A stretch of DNA of 64,000 nucleotides, from contig DERN01000004.1 in the NCBI GenBank assembly GCA_002360925.1, forward strand, positions 1-64,000. Direction: 5' to 3'. Both the position numbers and the translations under genes were made by a program. This document shows positions 35,483-43,861 of this stretch, in pieces. Each line of letters begins with the position of its first letter. The stretch's first letter is position 1. Under the pieces are notes generated by a model. The model was given only the letters and a program-made list of their open reading frames with translations. It was not told where the DNA came from and ran no database searches. The DNA comes from Flavobacteriaceae bacterium UBA3339 (GTDB taxonomy: Bacteria > Bacteroidota > Bacteroidia > Flavobacteriales > Flavobacteriaceae).

Positions 35483-37007
35483 CTAAACAGGACAAATGAA
35501 ATTTATTTTCGTTTGTCCTGTTCTTATTTTGGGGTAATTCGTTGTTTATCTGAAAGATATGGTTAGCGATGATGTTCATTCGGGCGGTTCGATAAGTTTT
35601 TCCGTCAAACTCCAATTTTTCGGGGAATATCGAACCAATTATATCCCGCCTTGTGTTTATTTCGCCCTCGCTGTACATTTTGGGAATATTTTCTATGTAA
35701 TTTAAAGCCCTGTCCAAAGACTTTTCTATATTGATTTTCTTGGTATCAGAACCGTCCTTGCTCAACTGTTCTTCCAAACTCTCAATTCGTTTTCTACACT
35801 CATCTTTGATTTCGAGGTATTCCTCATCATCAATAATTTCAGATAGCAGTTTGTTGCGTGCTACTGATAACCTTGCATTCAGTTTATCTATTTCCTGTGC
35901 AATCTGTTTCTTTTCGTCAAATGGATTATTCACGAATTTCTTGTAGTTGTCCAGCAACAGTTTTTTCACTATTTGAGAGGTACCGTTTAATGCAAACTGA
36001 CGCATACTCTTTTCAAAAATATCATTGGCTAATTCAGCTTTTTGACGGAAGCCACAGGAGGAAACGCAATGGTAGTAGTAATAACGGCTTGTTCTTCCTT
36101 TGGAAGCACTTCCTGTCAGGTTGCGACCACATTCAGGACATACCAAGAAGCCACGTAAGGGCAGGTTCTCGTCTGAAAGTATTTTCGTATTGGGACGTTC
36201 TACTCTTTTGTTTCCGTCCAATATCAGTTGCACCCTATCAAAAAGTTCTTTAGAGATAAGCGGTTCGTGCTGACCTTGTACCAAATGTGCTTCTTCGTCC
36301 TTGAATTTGGCAATGAATATCTTGCCATAGTACAGCGGATTACGTATGGCTACGTGGAAAGCACTTCGACTTATAGTTGTCTTGTGTAACGTATTCATAT
36401 TCTGCCGTACTTGGTCACAGGCAAACACGCCTTTTGCTATTTCGTTGAAAGCCCAACGCATAGCTGATGCTTCAGGTTCTTTTGGAGCAATGTATTTTCT
36501 TCCGTCCTCTTTGCTTCTGTTAATATATCCGAAAGGAGCTCTACCCATTAAACGCCCCTCTTTCCTTGCCCTACGCATACCGTAAAACGTATTTAATGCC
36601 CTGCGGTCATTCTCTACTTCGGGAGCGGACAGATATATCGCAAGCATCATCTTGTTTTCGGGAATAGAAAGGTCTAAAGGCTGTTCTACCGCCTGTGGAT
36701 CTATACCAAGTTTGTTGAGTGTGCTAATCATCTGATAGGCATCACCTGCATTACGGCTGAACCTATCCCATTTGGTAAACAGAACAAGGTCAGTCTTTGA
36801 ACTTTTCTTTTTAAGGCTGTTCAGCAATCTCGTCCATTCGGGTCGGTTAAAGGTTTTGGCGGAATGGTCTTCGTAGATAACCTGCCCGACAGCAATCTTA
36901 TTAGTCGCACAGTACCTTTTCAGACGTTCCTCTTGGTCACGCTGTGAATATCCCTTGTCTGCCTGTTCGTCCGTGGAAACACGGATATATAAATCGGCTC
37001 TTTTCAT
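35442..37007 (-). CDS. Large serine recombinase (element integrase)
   Basis: The protein has 521 residues. The N-terminal resolvase domain has the nucleophile serine in LYIRVSTDEQADKGYS (Ser11) and FTKWDRFSRNAGD (~79). A recombinase domain follows (~160-270), then a zinc ribbon (CPECG...HCVSSCG, ~290-320) and a coiled coil (~360-440). The last 11 codons lie in the antisense strand of tRNA-fMet, and the stop falls on the anticodon. If the element ends are rejoined, the frame instead continues for 29 codons in the segment 54988-55083. The integrated protein is therefore a hybrid. It is transcribed toward the tRNA, at the left end of the element. Confidence 0.93.
   Translation of the reverse strand: MKRADLYIRVSTDEQADKGYSQRDQEERLKRYCATNKIAVGQVIYEDHSAKTFNRPEWTRLLNSLKKKSSKTDLVLFTKWDRFSRNAGDAYQMISTLNKLGIDPQAVEQPLDLSIPENKMMLAIYLSAPEVENDRRALNTFYGMRRARKEGRLMGRAPFGYINRSKEDGRKYIAPKEPEASAMRWAFNEIAKGVFACDQVRQNMNTLHKTTISRSAFHVAIRNPLYYGKIFIAKFKDEEAHLVQGQHEPLISKELFDRVQLILDGNKRVERPNTKILSDENLPLRGFLVCPECGRNLTGSASKGRTSRYYYYHCVSSCGFRQKAELANDIFEKSMRQFALNGTSQIVKKLLLDNYKKFVNNPFDEKKQIAQEIDKLNARLSVARNKLLSEIIDDEEYLEIKDECRKRIESLEEQLSKDGSDTKKINIEKSLDRALNYIENIPKMYSEGEINTRRDIIGSIFPEKLEFDGKTYRTARMNIIANHIFQINNELPQNKNRTNENKFHLSCLVAGTGLEPVTFGL
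35479..35487. repeat. attL core GCTACTAAA
   Basis: Nine bases at the tRNA-fMet 3' end, repeated at 55082-55090. Chromosome lies to the left and element to the right. Confidence 0.75.
35486..35530. terminator. Terminator hairpin inside the recombinase 3' end
   Basis: A 16-bp stem (arms 35486-35501 and 35507-35522, one G-T wobble) followed by CTTATTTT on the plus strand. It lies just past tRNA-fMet and so replaces the tRNA terminator displaced to 55091, while also coding for recombinase residues. Confidence 0.8.
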
Positions 37008-37052
37008 AGCTAATCTTTTTGAGTGGGTATTAATGTTTTGTGGGATTAGCTA
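37007..37052. promoter_or_regulatory. Inverted repeat over the recombinase start
   Basis: Arms TAGCTAATC (37007-37015) and GATTAGCTA (37044-37052), 28 bases apart. The left arm touches the recombinase ATG. It may be an operator or a leader hairpin; only the symmetry is certain. Confidence 0.4.
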
Positions 37053-37066
37053 AAGTACGAAATAAA

Positions 37067-37228
37067 TCATTCGGTATCAAAGCATTCACGGATAATTATC
37101 ATTGTGAGGTTGTACAGAAACTCCATAATCAGTTCGGCTTTTTCCTGTTCCACATCAATACCTGCCTCACGGAGAAGCTCCATTGCTTCTTCGATCGGTA
37201 TTTTCTCTATTTCCTTTCTCTCCTGCAT
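37067..37228 (-). CDS. Small helical protein of mobile elements (53 aa)
   Basis: The open frame is MQERKEIEKIPIEEAMELLR, then EAGIDVEQEKAELIMEFLYN, then LTMIIIRECFDTE. It has charged helices and a hydrophobic C-terminal stretch. Similar small proteins accompany recombinases in Bacteroidota elements, and a frameshifted relative lies at 46559. That recurrence supports a real gene. It is upstream of the recombinase on the same strand. Function unknown. Confidence 0.7.
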   Translation of the reverse strand: MQERKEIEKIPIEEAMELLREAGIDVEQEKAELIMEFLYNLTMIIIRECFDTE

Positions 37229-37717
37229 TGCCTAACGTTGTGGTGTTACGGCTAAAGTAGTTAAGGAAATAGGTCAGGCTTAAAATGTTGCAGTCAGAGG
37301 TAGTATTTGGCGTTTAAAGGTAGTTTGTGCAGTTTTTACACTTCTCCAATCCGACTTACATAGTCAAGTTTTGGTCTAATATGGCTTGGCATCATTTGGC
37401 ATTCAAAGGTTGCATTTGGCACTATGCTGTATGGCAATGGTTCAGGGTACATCTCTTTACTTTGTAAATGGATTATGGAGGTGTTTTAATCCGGAAAGCA
37501 ACGTGTTTAGGAACAGAAAACGGAAGCAGTTTCGGACTGCTTTTTTCGGCTAACTCCAATCCGTTTGCAAAACGGATTTTTCTGAACTCCTGTTCAGAGC
37601 AAGTTATCTTTTGAGGTGCTCGAAATGAATTTCGGCACTCAAAAGTACTTGCCCTTGTAGGGGGCTGAAAACCGCTCCGAAGTCGCAGTTTTGGTTTAAC
37701 ATTAAAATGGATTTATT
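37229..37717. other. Non-coding region with clustered hairpins, candidate oriT
   Basis: 489 bases without a gene, between divergent recombinase-side and mobilization genes. It holds a terminator-like hairpin (37524-37547, AAGCAGT/ACTGCTT then T run), a second stem (37558-37580, AATCCGTTT/AAACGGATT), a third (37581-37598, TCTGAAC/GTTCAGA) and a longer bulged one (37608-37645, CTTTTGA/TCAAAAG outside, GTGC/GCAC and CGAAA/TTTCG inside). The last is followed by a G-rich run before the relaxosome gene at 37718. Position just upstream of mob genes and dense inverted repeats are typical of an origin of transfer. The nick site cannot be assigned. Confidence 0.5.
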
Positions 37718-38152
37718 ATGGAAGAAAAGAACAGTAAACAAATTAGGAAAACAGGTAGAAAACCGAAGATTGACCCTGCCGTACATCGGTATTCCATTAA
37801 CCTGAATGCAGAGGTAAATGCCAAGTTTCTTGCCCTTTTTGACCAATCGGGAATGAACATAAAAGCACATTTCATTACGGCTTGCATCTTTCAGAATACG
37901 GTAAAGACCGTAAAAATTGATATGAATGCGGTAGAATACTACACAGGACTGACCAAATTTTTCGGTCAGTTTCGGGGAATAGCAACCAATTACAACCAGA
38001 TTGTAAGATTATTGAACGCTAATTTTTCGGAGAAAAAAGCATCTGCATACCTCTATAAATTGGAAAAACAGACCGCAGGAATGAAAGAACTGTTGCTAAA
38101 GGTTTTAATTCTTACCGATGAATTTGAAAAGAAATACCTAAACAAAGAGTAA
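37718..38152 (+). CDS. Relaxosome accessory (mobilization) protein
   Basis: The protein has 144 residues: a basic N-terminus (KQIRKTGRKPKIDPAVHRYSINL) of ribbon-helix-helix type and then helices including FFGQFRGIATNYNQIVRLLNANF, a segment typical of MobC-like or Bacteroidota MobA accessory proteins. It should bind the origin of transfer and help the relaxase. It precedes the relaxase by 4 bases. Naming differs between elements, so no symbol is given. Confidence 0.82.
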   Translation: MEEKNSKQIRKTGRKPKIDPAVHRYSINLNAEVNAKFLALFDQSGMNIKAHFITACIFQNTVKTVKIDMNAVEYYTGLTKFFGQFRGIATNYNQIVRLLNANFSEKKASAYLYKLEKQTAGMKELLLKVLILTDEFEKKYLNKE

Positions 38153-38156
38153 AAAA

Positions 38157-39419
38157 ATGATTGCAAAAATCGGAAAAGGAAGCAATATGTATGGTGCTAT
38201 TCTGTACAATCAGCAGAAAGTGGACAGGGAAAACGGAGCGGTTTTGTTGTTGAACAAAATTCCTGACACCATTGACGGAAAGTATTCCGTAGCTTATTTC
38301 CATAAATGTTTTGAACCGTACTTGTCTGCCAATATCAAAACGGAAAAGACAGTACGGCATATTTCGTTGAACCCCGACCCGAAAGACAAGGTAAGCGATG
38401 AGCAGTTTACGGAAATGGCACAGGAATATATGGAACGTATGGGTTACAAAAATCAGCCTTTTATCGTTTTCAAACATACAGATATTGACCGCACACATAT
38501 TCATATTGTTTCAACCTGCGTGGGTATTGACGGAAAGAAAATTCCCGATGATTACGACCACAAACGCTCGATGGCAATCTGTCGGGATTTGGAGCAGAAA
38601 TACAACCTACACAAAGCCACCGAACAGGAACAGAAACAAGCCGATAAGATTTTCAAAAAGGTAGAACAGCAGAAAGGCGATATTAAAAGTCAAATGGCTT
38701 CGGTAGTACGGCATCTGCCAAAATATTATCAGTACACAAGTCTTGGAGCATACAACGCCTTGCTTTCATTTTTTAATATTACGGCAGAGGAAATAAAAGG
38801 AGAACGGAACGGCAAGCCTGTACACGGATTGGTATATTTTGCACTGAACGGCAAGGGAGAAAAGGTAAGCAATCCGTTCAAATCATCGCTATTCGGGAAA
38901 GATGCAGGGATTGCACAACTTCAAAAACACTTTGAGCAGTCCAAAGAGAAAATGAAAACCAACCCTGCAAGGTCTGTTTTAAAGAATACCGTTGAACTGG
39001 CTATGCACACCACAAACAACGAAAGGGAATTTAAAAAGCAACTTGCAGAACAGAGCATACATACTGCTGTAAGGCGTAATGACAACGGACGGATTTACGG
39101 CATTACCTTTATTGACAACGGTAGCCGTACCGTTTGGAACGGCTCACAGTTAGACAGAAATCTATCAGCCAATCTGTTTAACGAATGGTGGAACAACGGA
39201 AACAAACCCGAATTGAAAACACAGCACATCTCTATTTCCAAACCGAATACAATAGACGATTTGCCAGCGAAAGACCTTTTTGAGTTTATTCCACAAGAAC
39301 ATTCGGCTAATTTCGATATGGGATTGTTTAGCCTGTTACCCGATGCACAAGGTGTGGATTACGAAGAAGAACAGTTTGCCAAAAGAATGAAGAAAAAGAA
39401 GAAACGCAGGAGGTTGTAG
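38157..39419 (+). CDS. Relaxase / mobilization nuclease (MOBP type)
   Basis: The protein has 420 residues. It shows the relaxase domain from the start (MIAKIGKGSNMYGAILYNQQKV, with the likely tyrosine early in the chain), RHISLNPDP (~63), and the metal-binding HTDIDRTHIHIVSTCV motif (~110-125). The C-terminus is strongly basic (KRMKKKKKRRRL). It would nick oriT and pilot the strand in transfer. No coupling protein or channel is encoded nearby. It follows the relaxosome gene closely. Confidence 0.92.
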   Translation: MIAKIGKGSNMYGAILYNQQKVDRENGAVLLLNKIPDTIDGKYSVAYFHKCFEPYLSANIKTEKTVRHISLNPDPKDKVSDEQFTEMAQEYMERMGYKNQPFIVFKHTDIDRTHIHIVSTCVGIDGKKIPDDYDHKRSMAICRDLEQKYNLHKATEQEQKQADKIFKKVEQQKGDIKSQMASVVRHLPKYYQYTSLGAYNALLSFFNITAEEIKGERNGKPVHGLVYFALNGKGEKVSNPFKSSLFGKDAGIAQLQKHFEQSKEKMKTNPARSVLKNTVELAMHTTNNEREFKKQLAEQSIHTAVRRNDNGRIYGITFIDNGSRTVWNGSQLDRNLSANLFNEWWNNGNKPELKTQHISISKPNTIDDLPAKDLFEFIPQEHSANFDMGLFSLLPDAQGVDYEEEQFAKRMKKKKKRRRL

Positions 39420-39453
39420 TACAACGGAAAATCTGTTTGAACAAAAAAAGTTA

Positions 39454-39471
39454 ATCTACCTATTAGTAGAT
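39454..39471. promoter_or_regulatory. Candidate TetR operator
   Basis: Palindrome ATCTAC-CTATTA-GTAGAT, lying 9 bases before the -7 box at 39481. Its position within the promoter of a TetR gene suggests autoregulation. Confidence 0.5.
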
Positions 39472-39480
39472 AGAAATTTA

Positions 39481-39488
39481 TATCTTTG
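39481..39488 (+). promoter_or_regulatory. tetR-fabF promoter -7 box
   Basis: TATCTTTG ends 4 bases before the ATG at 39493, so the transcript should be leaderless or nearly so. Confidence 0.5.
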
Positions 39489-39492
39489 CTTT

Positions 39493-40047
39493 ATGGAAAC
39501 AAAAGAAAAAATAGTAACCGAAGCCATAGCATTTATCACGACAAGAGGAACAAATGCTTTTAGTTACAAGGATATATCTAAAGAAATTGGTATTAAAACT
39601 TCTTCTATCCACTATTATTTTCCGACAAAAAATGATTTGATTGTAGCTGTTTTAGAACATGTTATTCAAAAAAATAAAGAAGATAGAAAGCGAAACAATT
39701 ACAGCAATATGAAATCGGCTTTAAGAGGTTATATAGATGAACATATCTTAATAAGAGAGCAAAATAAAGTCTCAGTAATTGCTGCATTAGCGGCAGATAT
39801 AAACACTTTAGAGCCTCAAATCAAAGCGATATTAAACAACTATATAGAAGAAGAGATAGATTACTTAGCACAAATTCTGAATAAAGGAGAAAAAGAAAAC
39901 TTATTCGTTTATAAAGCAACTCCACGTATTCAGGCTTTAATGATATTGACAAATTTATTGGCTATTTCAAGAATATCGATGATAACGAAGGAAATATATT
40001 TTGAAGACGTAGCCCGACAAATAATAATTGACATAGAGAAAAAATAA
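39493..40047 (+). CDS. TetR-family transcriptional regulator
   Basis: The protein has 184 residues. The N-terminal helix-turn-helix is AFSYKDISKEIGIKTSSIHYYFPTKNDLI (residues ~22-50), the usual TetR DNA-recognition region; the rest is a helical ligand and dimer domain. It overlaps fabF by one base (ATGA), so the two are co-translated, and the regulator probably controls fabF and itself through the palindrome at 39454. The inducing ligand is unknown. Despite its family name it need not respond to tetracycline. Confidence 0.9.
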   Translation: METKEKIVTEAIAFITTRGTNAFSYKDISKEIGIKTSSIHYYFPTKNDLIVAVLEHVIQKNKEDRKRNNYSNMKSALRGYIDEHILIREQNKVSVIAALAADINTLEPQIKAILNNYIEEEIDYLAQILNKGEKENLFVYKATPRIQALMILTNLLAISRISMITKEIYFEDVARQIIIDIEKK

Positions 40048-41291
40048 TGAAAAGAGTAGTAGTTACAGGGCTTGGAGCATTAACGCCCATTGGAAATAAT
40101 GTAGACGATTTTTGGCAGTCGCTTTTAACAGGCGTTAACGGAACTAACCCCATTACAAAATTTGACACATCAAAATTCAAAACAAAATTTGCTTGCGAAC
40201 TCAAAGGCTTTGACCCATTAAACCATATTGAAAAAGCAGAAGCAAGAAAATACGATTTGTTTACGCAGTATGCTTTAATTTCCGTTGAAGAAGCCGTTAA
40301 AAATGCCAACATTAATTTTGAAACGCTGAACAAAAACCGTATTGGCGTTATTTGGGGGTCGGGAAATGGTGGTATCGGCACATTTCAACAGCAGGTAACT
40401 GAATTTGCGCAAGGGGACGGAACACCACGTTTTAGCCCTTTCTTCATCCCGAAGATGATAGTCGATATTGCTTCGGGCATCATCTCGATAAAATATGGGC
40501 TTCGGGGCATAAATTTTACAACTGTTTCAGCTTGTGCTACTTCCAATACCGCAATCATTGATGCCTTTAATTATATCCGTTGGGGCAAAGCAGATATGAT
40601 AATAACAGGCGGTTCGGAAGCGCCTATCAACGAAAGTGCCATTGGTGGTTTCAACGCGTCAAAAGCATTGTCAACCTTAAATGAAAATCCGCAAATGGCA
40701 TCACGTCCTTTTGACATCAACAGAGACGGTTTTGTTATGGGCGAGGGAGCAGGTGCAATTATTTTGGAAAACTATGAACACGCTATAAAACGAAATGCTC
40801 CAATTATTGCCGAGATTGCTGGCGGTGGCATGGCTTCAGACGCATATCATTTAACTGGTACGCACCCAGAGGGAGAAGGGGCATATTTAGGTATGGTTTT
40901 AGCATTGGAAGACGCAAATATTTCCGCCAATGAAATAGATTATCTGAACACACATGCTACATCAACACCACAAGGCGATATGAGCGAATTAAAAGCAATA
41001 GCAAGACTTTTCGGCAGACAAGGCAAATTAAATATTAGTGCGACAAAATCAATGACAGGACATCTGTTAGGTGCTGCGGGGGCTATCGAAGCAATCGCTT
41101 GTATTAAAGCTGTTCAGAATAACATTGTTCCGCCAACAATCAATTCGGTAGATATTGAACCTGAATATAGGGATATATTTAACTTGACGTTACACCAATC
41201 ACAACAACGGCAAGTGAATTACGCAATGAGTAATACTTTTGGTTTTGGCGGACACATTGCCACAAGTATTTTTAAAAAATATGCTGAATAG
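40047..41291 (+). CDS. Beta-ketoacyl-ACP synthase II-type enzyme (FabF homolog), element-borne
   Basis: The protein has 414 residues. The full Cys-His-His triad is present: Cys163 in TTVSACATSN, His303 in NTHATSTPQGD and His339 in KSMTGHLLGAAG. FGFGGHIATSIF near the end is also conserved. It is thus a competent condensing enzyme of fatty-acid or polyketide type. No acyl carrier protein or other Fab gene is beside it, and its only partner is the TetR regulator. A spare FabF on a mobile element might alter fatty acids or bypass inhibition of the host enzyme; this is inference. Confidence 0.88.
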   Translation: MKRVVVTGLGALTPIGNNVDDFWQSLLTGVNGTNPITKFDTSKFKTKFACELKGFDPLNHIEKAEARKYDLFTQYALISVEEAVKNANINFETLNKNRIGVIWGSGNGGIGTFQQQVTEFAQGDGTPRFSPFFIPKMIVDIASGIISIKYGLRGINFTTVSACATSNTAIIDAFNYIRWGKADMIITGGSEAPINESAIGGFNASKALSTLNENPQMASRPFDINRDGFVMGEGAGAIILENYEHAIKRNAPIIAEIAGGGMASDAYHLTGTHPEGEGAYLGMVLALEDANISANEIDYLNTHATSTPQGDMSELKAIARLFGRQGKLNISATKSMTGHLLGAAGAIEAIACIKAVQNNIVPPTINSVDIEPEYRDIFNLTLHQSQQRQVNYAMSNTFGFGGHIATSIFKKYAE

Positions 41292-41445
41292 AGAGTAGGT
41301 GCTAACTTCGGTTTGCTCGTGTTGGCGCTAAATCGAAAGTTCAAGTATCCCAAAATGTTCCTTCGTATAGAAGTTAAAAGTTGGCAATTATCGTAGAACA
41401 ACCTACAGACAACACAAATATGTAACCGATAAATAATTACAAAAT

Positions 41446-41823
41446 ATGACCGACAGAGTAAACATCATCAATAACTACATCGATGGATACAACCAATTTG
41501 ATATTGAAAAAATGGTTGCAGACCTTGACGATAATATTGTTTTTGAAAACATTCAAAATAATGAGATCAATTTATCGCTGAAAGGGTTAACAGCGTTTAA
41601 ACAACAGGCAGAAACAGCGAAAACATACTTTGCAAAGAGAACACAGACAGTTAAATCGTTTAGGCATTTTGACAACAGCACTGAAATAGAAATTGATTAT
41701 ATAGCAATTTTAGTAATTGACTTTCCGAACGGCTTAAAAAAAGGGCAAGAGCTAAAGTTATCAGGAAAATCCGTGTTTGAATTTAAAAAAAACAAAGTGA
41801 TTAAATTGACAGACATTAGTTGA
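41446..41823 (+). CDS. NTF2-like / SnoaL-type protein
   Basis: The protein has 125 residues with the cone-shaped NTF2 fold pattern: NNYIDGYNQFDIEKMVADLDDNIVFENI at the start and ELKLSGKSVFEFKKNKVIKLTDIS at the end. Members include polyketide cyclases, isomerases and non-catalytic binders, so activity cannot be predicted. It ends 23 bases before the chosen tet(X) start, and an alternative TTG start of tet(X) overlaps its stop, so the two are probably one transcript. Confidence 0.8.
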   Translation: MTDRVNIINNYIDGYNQFDIEKMVADLDDNIVFENIQNNEINLSLKGLTAFKQQAETAKTYFAKRTQTVKSFRHFDNSTEIEIDYIAILVIDFPNGLKKGQELKLSGKSVFEFKKNKVIKLTDIS

Positions 41824-41846
41824 CATTAAAACCAGTGAACAAGAAT

Positions 41847-42983
41847 ATGACTTTACTAAAACATAAAAAAATTACAATAATTGGTGCCGGGCCTGTTGGA
41901 TTAACAATGGCGAGATTGTTACAGCAAAACGGCGTGGACATTACAGTTTACGAGAGAGACAAAGACCAAGATGCAAGGATTTTTGGTGGGACACTTGATC
42001 TGCACAGGGATTCGGGACAGGAAGCAATGAAAAGAGCGGGATTGTTACAAACTTATTATGACTTAGCTTTACCAATGGGTGTAAATATTGTTGATGAAAA
42101 GGGCAATATTTTAACAACAAAAAATGTAAGACCCGAAAATCGTTTTGACAATCCTGAAATAAACAGAAATGACTTAAGGACTATCCTATTAAATAGTTTA
42201 CAAAATGACACCGTCATTTGGGATAGAAAACTTGTTACCCTTGAACCTGATAAGGAGAAGTGGATACTAACTTTTGAGGATAAATCGAGTGAAACAGCAG
42301 ATCTGGTTATTATTGCCAATGGTGGAATGTCTAAAGTAAGAAAATTTGTTACCGACACGGAAGTTGAAGAAACAGGTACTTTCAATATACAAGCCGATAT
42401 TCATCAACCAGAGGTGAACTGTCCTGGATTTTTTCAGCTATGCAATGGAAAGCGGCTAATGGCTTCTCATCAAGGTAATTTATTATTTGCGAATCCCAAT
42501 AATAATGGTGCATTGCATTTTGGAATAAGTTTTAAAACACCTGATGAATGGAAAAGCAAAACGCAGGTAGATTTTCAAGACAGAAATAGTGTCGTTGATT
42601 TTCTCCTGAAAAAATTTTCCGATTGGGACGAACGCTACAAAGAACTGATTCGTTTGACATCATCTTTTGTAGGGTTAGCGACACGAATATTTCCCTTAGA
42701 TAAGTCTTGGAAAAGTAAGCGTCCATTACCCATAACGATGATTGGAGATGCTGCTCATTTGATGCCTCCTTTTGCGGGACAAGGCGTAAACAGCGGGTTG
42801 ATGGATGCCTTGATATTGTCGGATAATCTGACCAATGGGAAATTTAACAGCATTGAAGAGGCTATTGAAAATTATGAACAGCAAATGTTTGCTTATGGAA
42901 GAGAAGCACAGGCAGAATCAATAATAAACGAAACGGAAATGTTCAGTTCCGACTTTTCGTTCCAAAAACTAATGAATCTATAA
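41847..42983 (+). CDS. tet(X): Tet(X)-family tetracycline-inactivating FAD monooxygenase
   Basis: With the ATG at 41847 the protein has 378 residues; a TTG at 41820 would add nine. It has the FAD dinucleotide motif ITIIGAGPVGLTMARLL, the RIFGGTLDLHRDSGQEAM segment, NPEINRNDLRTILLNSLQND and the GDAAHLMPPFAGQGVNSGLMDAL motif. The whole length can be aligned without gaps to Tet(X) as I remember it, and many positions match the Tet(X3)/Tet(X4) group that also acts on tigecycline. The enzyme hydroxylates tetracyclines using NADPH and oxygen in the cytoplasm. The exact allele cannot be fixed without a database. Confidence 0.93.
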   Translation: MTLLKHKKITIIGAGPVGLTMARLLQQNGVDITVYERDKDQDARIFGGTLDLHRDSGQEAMKRAGLLQTYYDLALPMGVNIVDEKGNILTTKNVRPENRFDNPEINRNDLRTILLNSLQNDTVIWDRKLVTLEPDKEKWILTFEDKSSETADLVIIANGGMSKVRKFVTDTEVEETGTFNIQADIHQPEVNCPGFFQLCNGKRLMASHQGNLLFANPNNNGALHFGISFKTPDEWKSKTQVDFQDRNSVVDFLLKKFSDWDERYKELIRLTSSFVGLATRIFPLDKSWKSKRPLPITMIGDAAHLMPPFAGQGVNSGLMDALILSDNLTNGKFNSIEEAIENYEQQMFAYGREAQAESIINETEMFSSDFSFQKLMNL

Positions 42984-43000
42984 AACAGAAAGGCGAGGAA

Positions 43001-43861
43001 ATGAAAGAGAAAATAGTTAAAAAAAACGAAATAAGACTTTTTACCGAAAGTTTTGGATGTGAAAAAAATCCGGCAATACTCTTGATTGCGGGAGCAACGG
43101 TATCCATGTTGTATTGGGATGCTGAATTTTGCCAGAAATTATCTGAAAAGGGATTTTTTGTTATTCGCTATGACAATAGGGATGTAGGAAAATCTACTAA
43201 TTACGAACCAGGTTCAACCCCCTATGATATTGTTGACTTAACCCATGATGCTATTTCAATTTTGGACGGCTATAAAATAGCTAAAGCCAATTTTGTGGGG
43301 ATTTCACTGGGCGGACTGATTTCTCAAATAGCATCAATAAAATATGCAGACAGAGTAAATTCAATAACACTAATCTCATCAGGTCCTTGGGGCGACTCAG
43401 ACCCCACAATTCCTGAAATGGATACGCGTATTTTAGATTTTCACGGAAAAGCTGAAACCGTAGATTGGACAAATGAAGACAGTGTGGCAAATTATTTAGT
43501 TCAAGGTGCTGAATTGATGAGCGGTAGGAAACAATTTGACAAACAAAGAAGTGAAAAACTGATTAGAGCCGAATTTAAAAGAGCTAATAACTATATAAGT
43601 ATGTTCAATCATGCGGCATTGCAAGGTGGTGAAGAATACTGGAACAGATTGAGCGAAATCAATCAACCAACCTTAATTATACACGGAACGGACGATAAAA
43701 TATGGCATTTTAAGAATTCAGCAGTTTTCCTTGAAAAGATAAACGGCTCAAAACTAATAACGCTTGATGGAACCGGACACGAACTACATTTCGAAGATTG
43801 GAATAAAATTATTGATGGAATAACGCAACATATAACAAATAACAAAAGAATGAACGAATAA
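43001..43861 (+). CDS. Alpha/beta hydrolase, probable EstT-type macrolide esterase
   Basis: The protein has 286 residues. The nucleophile elbow is GISLGG (Ser102), with Asp231 or Asp232 in HGTDDKIW and His260 in GTGHELHF completing a normal triad. The N-terminus (LLIAGATVSMLYWDAEFCQKL) and the RYDNRDVGKSTNYE segment place it near aclacinomycin-methylesterase-like hydrolases. A tet(X)-linked enzyme of this type, EstT, opens 16-membered macrolides by ester hydrolysis in Sphingobacterium. Position 17 bases after tet(X) supports this assignment, but substrate is inference. Confidence 0.8.
   Translation: MKEKIVKKNEIRLFTESFGCEKNPAILLIAGATVSMLYWDAEFCQKLSEKGFFVIRYDNRDVGKSTNYEPGSTPYDIVDLTHDAISILDGYKIAKANFVGISLGGLISQIASIKYADRVNSITLISSGPWGDSDPTIPEMDTRILDFHGKAETVDWTNEDSVANYLVQGAELMSGRKQFDKQRSEKLIRAEFKRANNYISMFNHAALQGGEEYWNRLSEINQPTLIIHGTDDKIWHFKNSAVFLEKINGSKLITLDGTGHELHFEDWNKIIDGITQHITNNKRMNE

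Noticed and set aside
37604..37870. Minus-strand open frame across the start of the relaxosome gene
   Set aside because: It overlaps a well-supported plus-strand gene and the hairpin region, and its sequence resembles no protein.
37718..39419. Element as a self-transmissible ICE
   Set aside because: Only relaxase and accessory genes are present; no coupling protein, VirB4-like ATPase or Tra genes are seen between 35.4 and 55.1 kb.
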